Of a DNA stretch of 64,000 nucleotides, positions 16,211-24,612 are shown one piece after another (position 1 is the first letter of the stretch; each line of letters begins with the position of its first letter). Under the pieces are notes generated by a model, which was not told the DNA's origin, did not search any database, and was given only the letters and a program-made list of their open reading frames with translations. The translations under genes were made by a program, and so were the position numbers. The DNA is from Rhodococcus sp. B7740. Its GTDB lineage: Bacteria; Actinomycetota; Actinomycetes; Mycobacteriales; Mycobacteriaceae. The stretch covers positions 992,001 to 1,056,000 of the forward strand of contig NZ_CP010797.1 in assembly GCF_000954115.1 (NCBI RefSeq). Direction: 5' to 3'.

Positions 16211-17293
16211 ATGTTCGCCGTTCGTCCGTTCATCTCGGCCTCGGGTCGACGTGTGTCGTCGCAACAGCGCGCGGACAGTTCGGTGGCGGGGCTGTTGGAT
16301 CTGGACGCGACTCGAACTCGCGTCATTCGATTACTCGTCGGCTCGGGGACGTTGTCGATCGGTCTCATCGGTTTACTGAGCGCACCGTCCGAGGAATACA
16401 GCGGTTGGCGAGTACATGCGGTGGTAGCAATCAGCCTGACCGCGTTTCCGGTCGCGTTGCGTTGGTTCTTCGGTCGATGGCCGGGACCGCGTCTGCTGAC
16501 TGCATTCATCGTGTATTCGGATGTATCGATCGCCGCCGGTCTGTTGTTGAAGGACACGACAATGACTGCGATCGGCGGCACGGTACTCTTCGCCGTCATC
16601 ACCACTCTGGCTGTGGTGGCGGTGCCGCTACTCCCCTGTCTCGTGCACATCGTTTTCGCCACAGTGATCCTTGCGGTGGTGGCCGCACTCACCGTGCACG
16701 CGGACGTCGCCAGCGGCTGGGTCGTTGCCGCACACAGTATGACCATGCTGTTGATGTTCGCGTCTCCGCTCATTCTGATGGTGTACGTGAGCGAGCTCAG
16801 ATCTCGGGCACGGGAGTCGCTGGTGGACCCGCTGACCGGCCTGCACAACCGTCGCGGGCTGTTCGCTGCAGTAGCTGCCACCGCGATGACGACACCGGAT
16901 GTGGAACCGAAGGTGATATGCGCCGTCGCCGCCGATGTCGACGGGATGAAGGGTGTCAACGACAGCTACGGACATCACACCGGCGACGCGGTTCTCGTCG
17001 ATGTGGCCCAGCACATGCGAGCGCTGGCGGCCAACCGCTGGATCGTCGCACGACTGGGCGGTGACGAGTTCGCGTGCATCGCCGTCGGGCGACCTGCCGA
17101 CCTCACCGACCGAACTGCAGAGCTCGTGGAGCGCCTCGGACGGGCCCGGATGTTGTCCGGACTCACCGTCAGTGTCGGGTCGGCAGTGGTACCAGTCGAC
17201 GCGGACAGTGATGTGCGGCAGTCCGCGCACGACGTACTCCGCATCGCGGACTCGGAGATGTATCGAGCGAAACGCAGTCGCTGGCCGGCGTGA
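16211..17293 (+). CDS. Membrane-anchored GGDEF diguanylate cyclase
   Basis: This protein has 360 residues from ATG 16211; a non-ATG start nine codons upstream is possible. A membrane region of about six helices occupies residues 40-200 (LLVGSGTLSIGLIGLL, VLFAVITTLAVVAVPLL, MTMLLMFASPLILMVYV). A cytoplasmic GGDEF domain follows (about 210-360) with DPLTGLHNRRGLF and an intact RLGGDEF motif. No I-site RxxD is evident directly upstream of GGDEF (ANRWIVARLGG), so product inhibition may be absent. It is the second c-di-GMP enzyme in the window, 5.5 kb from the PAS-GAF-GGDEF-EAL protein, and stands alone between a dif-containing gap and convergent genes. Confidence 0.92.
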   Translation: MFAVRPFISASGRRVSSQQRADSSVAGLLDLDATRTRVIRLLVGSGTLSIGLIGLLSAPSEEYSGWRVHAVVAISLTAFPVALRWFFGRWPGPRLLTAFIVYSDVSIAAGLLLKDTTMTAIGGTVLFAVITTLAVVAVPLLPCLVHIVFATVILAVVAALTVHADVASGWVVAAHSMTMLLMFASPLILMVYVSELRSRARESLVDPLTGLHNRRGLFAAVAATAMTTPDVEPKVICAVAADVDGMKGVNDSYGHHTGDAVLVDVAQHMRALAANRWIVARLGGDEFACIAVGRPADLTDRTAELVERLGRARMLSGLTVSVGSAVVPVDADSDVRQSAHDVLRIADSEMYRAKRSRWPA

Positions 17294-17329
17294 GAGCAGA
17301 CACCGAGCGAATTTGTCGTCACCGCAACG

Positions 17330-17827
17330 TCATCGAGTTTTCAGATACCACCGTGGGAGTGCCACCCACAACGTGAGGAGAAGGGTCAGAGCGACCAGTG
17401 CCGCTACGATGCCGACGAGCGGACCGACCACGAAGTCGAACGTGAGAGCCACTACTCCCACCAGTGCGATGCCCAGCATGAACAGGCCTGCGATCGCGAG
17501 TCGGTTGCCGACCCGTACGAGTACATCGATTTCTTTGTGACGGAACAGAATTCGGTGCATTCCCACCGGCGCAATCAGCAGGATGGTTGCAACGATCGAC
17601 GCACTGACGGTGATCAGATACACCGCTCGGCCGAATGTGGACACGTCGTCGAACCGTTGTTGGAACGGCAGGGTCAGGAGAAATCCGGTCAACAGCTGAA
17701 CCCCGGTCTGTTCGACGCGCAGTTCCTGAAGTAACCCGAGCCAGTTCCTGTCGAGCTGCTGAGTCGGCGTCTCTCCCCTGGCCCGTGCATTCCATTCGGC
17801 ATTGGGAGGTATCGACCGATCGGTCAC
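17330..17827 (-). CDS. DUF6328-like four-helix membrane protein
   Basis: This 165-residue protein starts at GTG 17827, whose bases overlap the TGA of the antiporter gene (GTGA, 4-bp overlap), so translation is probably coupled. A soluble N-terminus (LDRNWLGLLQELRVEQTGVQ) leads into four hydrophobic helices (LLTGFLLTLPF, YLITVSASIVATILLIAP, LAIAGLFMLGIALVGVVAL, PLVGIVAALVALTLLLTL). The pattern LGLLQELRVEQTGVQLLTGFLL is that of the DUF6328 family (quoted here only as a description), which has no known function. Coupling to a KefB-like antiporter suggests an accessory membrane role. Confidence 0.8.
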   Translation of the reverse strand: MTDRSIPPNAEWNARARGETPTQQLDRNWLGLLQELRVEQTGVQLLTGFLLTLPFQQRFDDVSTFGRAVYLITVSASIVATILLIAPVGMHRILFRHKEIDVLVRVGNRLAIAGLFMLGIALVGVVALTFDFVVGPLVGIVAALVALTLLLTLWVALPRWYLKTR

Positions 17828-19497
17828 GGGCTCTCCTTGTGTGTTGCCGGTTCGGTCACCGGTCGGGTGACGCCGTCGACAGCGGGTGTACCACGATCGT
17901 CGGCGAGAGTGTCGTTGCCTTGGACCGGGGACGCATGGCCAACCTGGTCCGCCAGCTCCAAGCCCGCTCCCGCATAGACGTTGAAGGCGATGTCGACACC
18001 GTGATCCCTGGCCCACTGCACTTCGTCGTCGTAGCGCGCGACAGCAGCGACCGTGCCACTGAACCCGGATTCGCGCAGACAGGCGAGGGCAGTGACGTTG
18101 GCGCCGTGACGCGGCATCGCCAGCACCGCGATTCGAACCGACTCGGAGTGGCGTAGTTGGTTCCAGAAGTCCAGGTCGGTCGCGTCGCCTTCGATCACTC
18201 GCAGGCCCTGATCGGCGAGTCGGCGAATGCGTGGCCCGTCGTAGTCGACACCCACCACACCGAGGCGGTAGTGGTCGGTCAGCCGCTGATACGCCGCGAA
18301 CCCGACACGCCCCATTCCGATCACGACGACCTCGGCATCGCCGGCGTCACCGGAACGTTCCTCCGGATGCAGACTGCCCTCGTCCTGCTCGGGCAAACGA
18401 GTCGCAATCTTCTCGACCATCAGGTGCCCTCGTCCGTTGACCAGCGCCGACGCCACGAAGCTCAGGGCCACGGCTATCGACATCTCGACCAGCCATGCCG
18501 GTGCCAGCAGGCCGGTCGTCACTCCGACCGAGACGACGATCAATCCGAATTCCGAATAGTTCATCAGGCTCAACCCGGCAAGCAGAGCTGTTCGATATCG
18601 CAACTTCATCAGGGCGAACAGCGCGAGATACAGCACGGACTTGAGCGGCAACAGAAACACCATGAGCAGTGCGACGCCGAGACTGGGCAGGTCGGGTAGA
18701 CCGGACAGACCGATCGAGACGAAAAAGCCGACCAGCAGCAGTTCCTTGATGTGGAACAACGATCGAGACAGCTCGGACGATGCCGGATGCGACGCCAGCA
18801 GTACACCGATGATCAGTGCACCCAGGTCTCCTTTGAGACCCAGTGCGGAGAACAGCGCGTAACCGGGCACCAGCGCCATCACGATGCCGAAGAGGGATTG
18901 CATCTCACCGTGACCCAGTCCGCTCCATACTCGTCGGAGGATGCGAGTGACGGGCCACAGCAGCACCAGCATCAGCGCCCAGGGACTGGGCAGCGTGCCG
19001 CTGGTGACGGTCAGGAACACCACGGCGACGATGTCCTGCATCACCAGGACACCGATCGCCACCCGTCCGTAGAGGGCGTGTGACTCCCCTCGCTCCTCGA
19101 GAACCTTGACCACGAAGACGGTGCTCGAGAACGACATGGCGAAGGCGAGCAATGCGATCGTCGTCAGGCTCTGCCCGGACAGCATGGCCAACCCCGCCAC
19201 GGCAGCCAGCCACAGAACGGTGGTACCGACCACGACGCTGATCACCAGATGCACCGAGGTGGTCAGCCACACTTCCCGGCGCAGCAGAATACGAACGTCG
19301 AGCTTGAGACCGATGGCGAACAACAACAGCGTCACACCCAGATCAGCGAGCAGCTCGAGCTGGGGCACCTCACCGACGTCGAGTGCATTGATGACGAAAC
19401 CGGCAGCCAGAAATCCGACCAGTGGAGGCAGCCGTACCACCATGGCAAGTCCACCCAAACCGAAGGCGATGACGAGGTAGATCGCGGCAACTGTCAT
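17824..19497 (-). CDS. KefB-like cation:proton antiporter with TrkA-N domain
   Basis: This 557-residue CPA2-type transporter begins at ATG 19497, which opens directly with a membrane helix (MTVAAIYLVIAFGLGGLAMVV). A membrane part of about 12 segments fills residues 1-390 (LADLGVTLLLFAIGLKLD, LLAFAMSFSSTVFVVKVL, MQDIVAVVFLT). A Rossmann-type TrkA-N domain follows (VVVIGMGRVGFAAYQ at about 415), which in KefB/KefC senses nucleotides or glutathione adducts. The likely role is K+/H+ exchange controlled by cytoplasmic ligand. The C-terminal tail is long and polar. It is translationally coupled to the DUF6328-like gene. Confidence 0.9.
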   Translation of the reverse strand: MTVAAIYLVIAFGLGGLAMVVRLPPLVGFLAAGFVINALDVGEVPQLELLADLGVTLLLFAIGLKLDVRILLRREVWLTTSVHLVISVVVGTTVLWLAAVAGLAMLSGQSLTTIALLAFAMSFSSTVFVVKVLEERGESHALYGRVAIGVLVMQDIVAVVFLTVTSGTLPSPWALMLVLLWPVTRILRRVWSGLGHGEMQSLFGIVMALVPGYALFSALGLKGDLGALIIGVLLASHPASSELSRSLFHIKELLLVGFFVSIGLSGLPDLPSLGVALLMVFLLPLKSVLYLALFALMKLRYRTALLAGLSLMNYSEFGLIVVSVGVTTGLLAPAWLVEMSIAVALSFVASALVNGRGHLMVEKIATRLPEQDEGSLHPEERSGDAGDAEVVVIGMGRVGFAAYQRLTDHYRLGVVGVDYDGPRIRRLADQGLRVIEGDATDLDFWNQLRHSESVRIAVLAMPRHGANVTALACLRESGFSGTVAAVARYDDEVQWARDHGVDIAFNVYAGAGLELADQVGHASPVQGNDTLADDRGTPAVDGVTRPVTEPATHKESP

Positions 19498-19622
19498 GCA
19501 CGGTCCCTTTGCTGGTGGGCTGCAACCGGATCTCCAACGGATCGTTCGACATCGGCACATGCCGTCGGAGTGTCCTCAGTATCCCGGCAAGACCGCAATT
19601 TCACAGCGCACGAGGCTCGACG

Positions 19623-19667
19623 GGAACGGCGGTCGACGACGCGGATTGCTTCGTCGACCGCCGTTCC
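19623..19667 (-). terminator. Strong hairpin after the TerB-like gene
   Basis: Two perfectly complementary 17-base arms (19623-19639 and 19651-19667; core GGCGGTCGACGA) enclose an 11-base loop. The hairpin starts 25 bases after the stop codon of the minus-strand terB-like gene. It has no long T-run, as is common for actinobacterial terminators. Confidence 0.75.
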
Positions 19668-19692
19668 TACGTGATACTTCGGCTGGGAACTC

Positions 19693-20148
19693 TCAGAGCT
19701 CGAACTCGGCCGGATCGATTCCGACCGCGAAGCACGCGTTGCGCACTGCGGCCTTCTCGTGATCGTCGAAATGGCCGTCTGCGCCGCCGATGATGATGCC
19801 GATCTGGATGACGGCTCGTGCTTGGTCGGGCTTCGATTTCAGTTTGCCGATCGTGGCTGTCGCCTCGACCTTCCCAAAATCGAAATCTCCCTGCAGCTTG
19901 TCGCAGTACCAGTCGAATTTCTGCCGAAGTTCGTCGGGCTCGAACACTCGCAGTGCCTCGTTACCGGCGATGAGAGATGCCGTCTTCTGGCGCTCGGCAG
20001 GATCGATGGTGCCGTCGGCCGCCGCGATCAGGGCGCACATGGCCATGCTGCCGTTGGCGAATTCCTTGTTCTTGAACTGGCTGGTCTTCGTCTGCAGCTG
20101 GCCGTTCAATTCCTGTGCCTTGGACTTGAGTTGATCCCAGAACGCCAT
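19693..20148 (-). CDS. TerB-family tellurite-resistance-like protein
   Basis: This 151-residue acidic, helical protein starts at ATG 20148. It has the TerB-type repeat of two acidic metal-binding helices: ALIAAADGTIDPAERQ and IIGGADGHFDDHEKAA, each with an Asp/Glu-rich helix-loop pattern. An N-terminal amphipathic part (LKSKAQELNGQLQTKTSQFKN) precedes the domain. TerB proteins bind Ca2+ at membranes within stress and phage-inhibition Ter systems; no other Ter genes are nearby, so the role is unassigned. A 17-bp-stem hairpin follows the gene. Confidence 0.88.
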   Translation of the reverse strand: MAFWDQLKSKAQELNGQLQTKTSQFKNKEFANGSMAMCALIAAADGTIDPAERQKTASLIAGNEALRVFEPDELRQKFDWYCDKLQGDFDFGKVEATATIGKLKSKPDQARAVIQIGIIIGGADGHFDDHEKAAVRNACFAVGIDPAEFEL

Positions 20149-20238
20149 GGAGCTCCTCACTAGGTGGTACTCGCCCGCACAGTCGCGCGGGCTTCGACCA
20201 TTGTCCACGTAGTCCGTGAACTGGAGAGGAACTCCAGC

Positions 20239-20571
20239 TCAGCGCAGCCGTTCTGCGTCGTGCGCCTTGGCCAACAGTTCGACGCACAGTCGGTGCAATT
20301 CGGCGGCGTCGGCACCCTCCGTCACCGCAGTGCTGACGTCCTCGGCAGCACACCGAACTTCGAACGCTCTGTCGGCCGCCGCCGATACCTCCTCGGCGGT
20401 CAACACGACAGCGTCGTCGGGAATCGACGTCCCTTTGGTCGCGCTGCGTTGCTCGTAGGCGCGTTGACGGCACGATTGACGGCAGTACCGCCGCTTCCGG
20501 CCGGTTCCGGAATCGGCGACCGGGCGTCCGCACCAGGTGCATGTCTGGTCGCGGCGGGTTCTGACGGACAT
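20239..20571 (-). CDS. Small zinc-binding hypothetical protein
   Basis: This 110-residue protein has an N-terminal Cys4 motif: C11-x2-C14 (TCTWCGRP) and C30-x3-C34 (YCRQSCRQRAYEQR) in a strongly basic setting, resembling a treble-clef or zinc-ribbon module. The C-terminal half (residues about 55-110) is acidic and helical (LTAEEVSAAADRAFEV, LHRLCVELLAKAHDAERLR). Similar short proteins occur widely in actinobacteria without a known role. The combination suggests nucleic-acid or protein binding. It starts 192 bp from rbpA, which is divergent. Confidence 0.75.
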   Translation of the reverse strand: MSVRTRRDQTCTWCGRPVADSGTGRKRRYCRQSCRQRAYEQRSATKGTSIPDDAVVLTAEEVSAAADRAFEVRCAAEDVSTAVTEGADAAELHRLCVELLAKAHDAERLR

Positions 20572-20763
20572 GGTCGTTCAGCCTACTGCGGCCGCGAGGT
20601 AAGATCGCCCGATAAGCTGCGCCGATCGGACCGCGCCTGGACCCATCGGCTCGGGAACGAACCGGCGTGCGGCGACGTTGTAGATCAGTGGGTAGACGGT
20701 GTAGTTCGAAGTCGACGGATGGCTTCGGCGCACGTACCTACTATCGATGGAGAGGACTTCACC

Positions 20764-21102
20764 ATGGCAGATCGTGTACTTCGAGGTAGTCGGCTGGGAG
20801 CGGTCAGTTACGAGACCGACCGTGATCACGACCTGGCACCCCGCCGCGTTGCGCGCTACCGGTGCGACAACGGCGAAGAGTTCGACGTACCGTTCGCCGA
20901 CGATGCCGAGATTCCGGGTACCTGGGCATGCCGCAATGGCCTGGAAGGGTCGCTGATCGAAGGCACCGCGCCGGAGGCCAAAAAGGTCAAGCCTCCCCGC
21001 ACCCACTGGGACATGTTGCTCGAGCGTCGCTCGGTCGACGAGCTCGAAGAACTCCTCAAGGAACGCTTGGACCTGCTGAAGGTGAAGCGCCGCGGGGCAT
21101 GA
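20764..21102 (+). CDS. rbpA: RNA polymerase-binding protein RbpA
   Basis: This 112-residue protein matches RbpA along its whole length: N-terminal MADRVLRGSRLGAVSYETD, the central RbpA core domain with CDNGEEFDVPFADDAEIPGTWAC (in parts), the basic linker PEAKKVKPPRTHWD and the C-terminal sigma-interacting helix MLLERRSVDELEELLKERLDLL. RbpA stabilises the sigma-A/sigma-B open complex in actinobacteria and contributes to basal rifampicin tolerance. ATG 20764 is preceded by GAGAGGA at ribosome-binding distance. It is transcribed alone and ends in an intrinsic terminator. Confidence 0.97.
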   Translation: MADRVLRGSRLGAVSYETDRDHDLAPRRVARYRCDNGEEFDVPFADDAEIPGTWACRNGLEGSLIEGTAPEAKKVKPPRTHWDMLLERRSVDELEELLKERLDLLKVKRRGA

Positions 21103-21115
21103 CCGCCGCCGCTCA

Positions 21116-21158
21116 CTGCACCGCCTGATTGGAAACAATCCGGCGGTGCAGTTTTTTT
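21116..21158 (+). terminator. Rho-independent terminator of rbpA
   Basis: The arms CTGCACCGCCTGATT and AATCCGGCGGTGCAG pair with one mismatch around a 6-base loop, followed by seven T residues. It starts 14 bp after the rbpA stop codon and is the clearest intrinsic terminator in the window. Confidence 0.93.
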
Positions 21159-21321
21159 GTGCTATTCGAACCTGCTGAATGTTTCGATGTGCTTTGTCGC
21201 ATTAATTGTCCACCGAACGAGGATTCCAATACGATCGACTGGCGGTGTCAGAGTCCGAGGTGACATCATCGAGTATCGGTTGTCACACAAGTGGACGATT
21301 CGTGAACGGTTGCCGTAACAG

Positions 21322-21341
21322 TTATCGGACAATATCGATAA
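21322..21341. promoter_or_regulatory. Dyad upstream of the chorismate mutase-pabAB pair
   Basis: The arms TTATCG and CGATAA flank 8 bases (GACAATAT), 42 bp before the chorismate mutase start codon in a 225-bp AT-richer gap that must hold the promoter. It is a candidate operator or extended promoter element; no regulator gene is adjacent. Confidence 0.35.
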
Positions 21342-21383
21342 ACAGCAGGCACCGGAGTCGAATAAACCAGGGGGCATCAACAC

Positions 21384-21779
21384 GTGAGCCAGGATTCTGA
21401 TCAGCGCTCGACCGACGCCTTGCGTACGGCGGCCTCCGATGCGAAATCGGAAGGTCATCGCGCAGTCGGCGAGCAGAAGCTTGCGGAGTTGAGGCGCGAG
21501 TTGGACGGAATCGACGAGGTTCTGCGCGCTGCAATTCGAGACCGCATCGATGTGTGTGTACGAGTTGCACACGTAAAACGTGAACATGACATTCCGATGA
21601 TGCAACCAGGCCGCGTCGGACTGGTGACCGAACGAGCGCGAGAATTCGCGTCGGCCAATGGACTGTCTCCCGATTTTCTCGAAGATCTGTATCGATCGAT
21701 GATTGCAGAGGCATGTCGCGTCGAGGATTCGATCATCGATTCTCCGACGCCCGGGCCCGGCCTCGACAGTGAACGGTAG
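21384..21779 (+). CDS. AroQ-type chorismate mutase (possible ADC mutase)
   Basis: This 131-residue protein has the three-helix AroQ fold: helix 1 LAELRRELDGIDEVLRAAIRDRI with the catalytic Arg residues, then VAHVKREHDIPMMQPGRVG (Lys, Gln and Arg of the active site) and a C-terminal helix with SMIAEACRVED. A 35-residue polar extension precedes the domain. It is separated from the fused pabAB gene by only 10 bp, so the pair is one operon. In chloramphenicol and pristinamycin pathways a related mutase (PapB/CmlD) converts aminodeoxychorismate to 4-amino-4-deoxyprephenate; that role is inferred from the pairing, and ordinary chorismate mutase activity is the alternative. Confidence 0.85.
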   Translation: MSQDSDQRSTDALRTAASDAKSEGHRAVGEQKLAELRRELDGIDEVLRAAIRDRIDVCVRVAHVKREHDIPMMQPGRVGLVTERAREFASANGLSPDFLEDLYRSMIAEACRVEDSIIDSPTPGPGLDSER

Positions 21780-21789
21780 AAGCACTCCG

Positions 21790-23862
21790 ATGACGATCCA
21801 TACGCTCCTGGTGGACAATTACGATTCGTTCACCTACAACCTGTACAGCCTTCTGACCGAGGTGAACGGCCGACCGCCCACTGTGGTCAAGAACGACGTC
21901 GAGTGGACGTCGCTGAATTTCGACGCCTACGACAACGTCGTGATCTCGCCCGGTCCCGGGCGTCCGGATGTCGAGCAGGACTTCGGGATCAGTGCCCGCG
22001 TGATACTCGAGTCGGGTCTACCGATACTCGGCGTGTGCCTCGGGCATCAGGGTCTGTGCCATCTGTTCGGTGGCAGTGTCGATCTCGCGCCCGCGCCGAT
22101 GCACGGCAGGATCACCGACATCACCCATACGGGTGTGGATCTGTTCGAAGGGATTCCGTCGCCGTACTCGGTAGTGCGATATCACTCGCTCGTCGTGACC
22201 CGCACCCCTGCCGACTTCGAGGAAGTCGCGTGGACGCCCGACGGACTGGTCATGGCGGTTCGTCACCGCAGCAAGCCCATGTGGGGAGTTCAGTTCCATC
22301 CCGAGTCGATCAGCACCGAATACGGCCGCGAACTACTCGCCAATTTCCGCGATCTGACGTTGGCTCGATCGAGCGCATCGAGTGCCGCGCGTACTCAGGA
22401 TTCGATGTTCACCATCGAAACACGTTCGCTGGAAGGAGCATTCGACTCCGAGCAGGTCTTCGAAGCTCTGTTCGCGGACGGCTCGAAGAGTTTCTGGCTG
22501 GACGGCAGCGCGGCTCTCGAACCCGACTGCAGATTCACCGTCATGGGCGACTGCTCGGGTCCCCATGCGGAGTACGTGACCTATTCGGTTGCCGAGACCA
22601 CGGTGACCGTGCAAGGTTCAGACGGTACGACCGAGCGCATTCACTCGACGTTCTTCGACTACATCGACGACCGTTTACGAGAGCGGGCCACTCCCCCTCG
22701 GCACGACCTACCGTTCGCTTTCGGTCTCGGTTACGTGGGGTACCTGGGCTACGAACTCAAGGCCGACACCGGTGGGCAACTGGTGCACACCTCTGCGACT
22801 CCCGACGCGTCGATGGTCTTCGCAGACCGCGCGTTGGTGTTCGACCACGAGGCAGGCACCCTCTATCTGATGGGGTTGGCGACCACCCCCGGGGATCCTG
22901 TGTTGGCGACGTGGTTCGACTCGGTCACCGATACCCTGCATGGTCTGTCCCGAAAGGTCGCCCCCGACAACCGTCCGGGTGTGCCCGCCTCCGGCACTCC
23001 CCTGCTCGGAGCCGATCGGTCGCTCGAACCCCGCCTACGCCACGACCGTGCCCACTACCTCGATCTGATTTCCCAGTGCCTTGCCGAGATCCGTTCCGGT
23101 GAGACGTACGAGGTCTGTTTGACCAACACGGCGACCGTGGCCGGTTCCATCGACGCGACCGCCACCTACTCGTACATGCGCGAAATCAACCCCACTCCGT
23201 ACAGCGCCCTGCTGAAGTTCCCCGAGCTGTCGGTGTTGAGTGCGTCTCCGGAACGCTTCCTGCGCATCGACGCCGACCGCATAGTCGAGTCGAAGCCGAT
23301 CAAGGGAACTCGTCCTCGCGGAGCCACCGCGCAGGAAGACAACGCACTGAAGGCCGATCTCGTCGCGAACGAGAAGGACAAGGCCGAAAACCTGATGATC
23401 GTGGACCTGGTGCGCAACGACCTCGCCCAGGTCTGCGTGCCGGGGTCGGTGCACGTGCCGAAGCTGTTCGATGTCGAAACCTATGCTCCCGTACACCAAT
23501 TGGTCTCGACGGTTCGTGGGCGCCTGCGCGACGACGCGTCGGCCGCGGACTGTATCCGCGCTGCGTTTCCGGGTGGATCGATGACTGGAGCTCCGAAGAT
23601 CCGCACGATGGCGATCATCGACAAACTCGAAGACGGACCGCGGGGGGTGTACTCGGGTGCTATCGGTTACTTCTCGATCACCGGCACCGCGGATTTCTCG
23701 ATCGTCATCCGCACGATCGTGGCCACCGAACACGAAGTGACGTACGGCGTCGGCGGCGCGATCGTCGCTCTCTCCGATCCCGACGAGGAGTTCGAGGAGA
23801 CCATGGTCAAGGCTGTGTCGATGCGCCGCGCGCTGACCGGAAGAACCGAAAACAGCGGGTAG
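21790..23862 (+). CDS. Fused aminodeoxychorismate synthase (PabA-PabB)
   Basis: This protein has 690 residues from ATG 21790. The glutamine amidotransferase domain (about 1-195) keeps the catalytic Cys C83 in GVCLGHQG and the His-Glu pair in VQFHPES. The chorismate-binding domain fills about 215-690 (SASPERFL, MIVDLVRNDLAQV, FPGGSMTGAPK). The nucleophile lysine is present at K505 in PIKGTRPRG; anthranilate synthases have Ala there, so this is an aminodeoxychorismate synthase. The fused form is typical of secondary-metabolite genes (PapA/CmlB type) as well as of some folate genes. No aminodeoxychorismate lyase follows, and the partner is a chorismate mutase, which suggests a 4-aminophenylpyruvate-type product. 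Confidence 0.9.
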   Translation: MTIHTLLVDNYDSFTYNLYSLLTEVNGRPPTVVKNDVEWTSLNFDAYDNVVISPGPGRPDVEQDFGISARVILESGLPILGVCLGHQGLCHLFGGSVDLAPAPMHGRITDITHTGVDLFEGIPSPYSVVRYHSLVVTRTPADFEEVAWTPDGLVMAVRHRSKPMWGVQFHPESISTEYGRELLANFRDLTLARSSASSAARTQDSMFTIETRSLEGAFDSEQVFEALFADGSKSFWLDGSAALEPDCRFTVMGDCSGPHAEYVTYSVAETTVTVQGSDGTTERIHSTFFDYIDDRLRERATPPRHDLPFAFGLGYVGYLGYELKADTGGQLVHTSATPDASMVFADRALVFDHEAGTLYLMGLATTPGDPVLATWFDSVTDTLHGLSRKVAPDNRPGVPASGTPLLGADRSLEPRLRHDRAHYLDLISQCLAEIRSGETYEVCLTNTATVAGSIDATATYSYMREINPTPYSALLKFPELSVLSASPERFLRIDADRIVESKPIKGTRPRGATAQEDNALKADLVANEKDKAENLMIVDLVRNDLAQVCVPGSVHVPKLFDVETYAPVHQLVSTVRGRLRDDASAADCIRAAFPGGSMTGAPKIRTMAIIDKLEDGPRGVYSGAIGYFSITGTADFSIVIRTIVATEHEVTYGVGGAIVALSDPDEEFEETMVKAVSMRRALTGRTENSG

Positions 23863-23886
23863 GGCATTGACGCCCTGCCCGCTGTT
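23851..23886. terminator. Bidirectional-looking hairpin between pabAB and the secreted protein gene
   Basis: The arms AACAGCGGGTAGGGC and GCCCTGCCCGCTGTT pair with a single G-T position around 6 bases. The hairpin begins inside the last codons of the pabAB gene and lies 30 bp from the convergent stop codon, so it can serve both transcripts. Confidence 0.8.
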
Positions 23887-23915
23887 CGACACTCCCCGAC
23901 TCGGGGTCGACGTGC

Positions 23916-24512
23916 CTACGGAGTGGTGAAGTACTCGAACACTGCAGGCTGAGCCTGCGGGTTTCCGTTGCTGGTACCGATGACTGCGCCCGCGACCGTA
24001 CCGATGACGGTTCCGATGATGCACCCGGAGATGAAGTTCGGGAAGATCGACACACAGCCGATGGCGAAACCGAGGCCTGCGCCGATCGCCGTGCCGACAC
24101 CACCACCGTTGTTCCAGCCGATCGCGAGCTGGTTGACCATGTTGTCGAACGCCTGCTGCTTGGTCCGCGGACCGGCGACATCGGCGACGGGAACCGTCTG
24201 CGGAGTCAATGTCAGTTCGCGACCCTCGGCACCGATCAGCGGTGCGATCGAGTAGACGGTGCCGTTGACGGTGTATTCCAGCGGGACAGATGCAAGCGTG
24301 GCACCGGCCTGGTCGATGACGGACACGGTCTCGTTCGTGGCGTCGACCCGGAACAGTCCGGCATTGAGGATGGTGGTGACCGTTCCGTCGGGGTTGACCG
24401 ACGTCTCGTAGTTCACCGTGTCCGACGACGGGTCTGCCACAGCATGGCCCGCTCCGGTGGCCACCGCAGCGGTCAACGCCACCGCTACCGTTGCTGTTCT
24501 GATCAGTTTCAC
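23916..24512 (-). CDS. Secreted glycine-zipper protein
   Basis: This 198-residue protein has an N-terminal Sec-type signal peptide (MKLIRTATVAVALTAAVATG, cleavage expected after AVADP or GHAVA). A beta-rich middle part (VNYETSVNPDGTVTTIL, TLASVPLEYTVNGTVYSIAP) is followed by a glycine-zipper region (VGTAIGAGLGFAIGC, FISGCIIGTVIGTVAGAVIGTSNG) able to insert into or span a membrane; one Cys pair may form a disulfide. This architecture recurs in mycolic-acid-containing actinobacteria (DUF8020-like), without a known function. It lies 100 bp after the NRPS stop on the same strand, so it might be co-transcribed, although a hairpin lies between them. Confidence 0.8.
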   Translation of the reverse strand: MKLIRTATVAVALTAAVATGAGHAVADPSSDTVNYETSVNPDGTVTTILNAGLFRVDATNETVSVIDQAGATLASVPLEYTVNGTVYSIAPLIGAEGRELTLTPQTVPVADVAGPRTKQQAFDNMVNQLAIGWNNGGGVGTAIGAGLGFAIGCVSIFPNFISGCIIGTVIGTVAGAVIGTSNGNPQAQPAVFEYFTTP

Positions 24513-24546
24513 TTATGTCCCCTGGTGTTGGTTATTCGCCTTCGGC

Positions 24547-24565
24547 GGCATTCGTGCCGAATGCC
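24547..24565 (-). terminator. Short hairpin after the NRPS gene
   Basis: The arms GGCATTC and GAATGCC enclose five bases, 47 bases after the NRPS stop codon and 34 bases before the start of the next minus-strand gene. The stem is short and lacks a T-run, so partial read-through is likely. Confidence 0.35.
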
Positions 24566-24612
24566 GATGGTATTCGCAGATGCGCTCTTCGACGTGAAGA
24601 ACACACCAATCG

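Noticed and set aside
20572-20763. A possible tRNA between the zinc-binding protein gene and rbpA
   Set aside because: A TTCGAAGTC stretch recalls a T-arm, but no matching acceptor, anticodon or D-arm can be folded around it.
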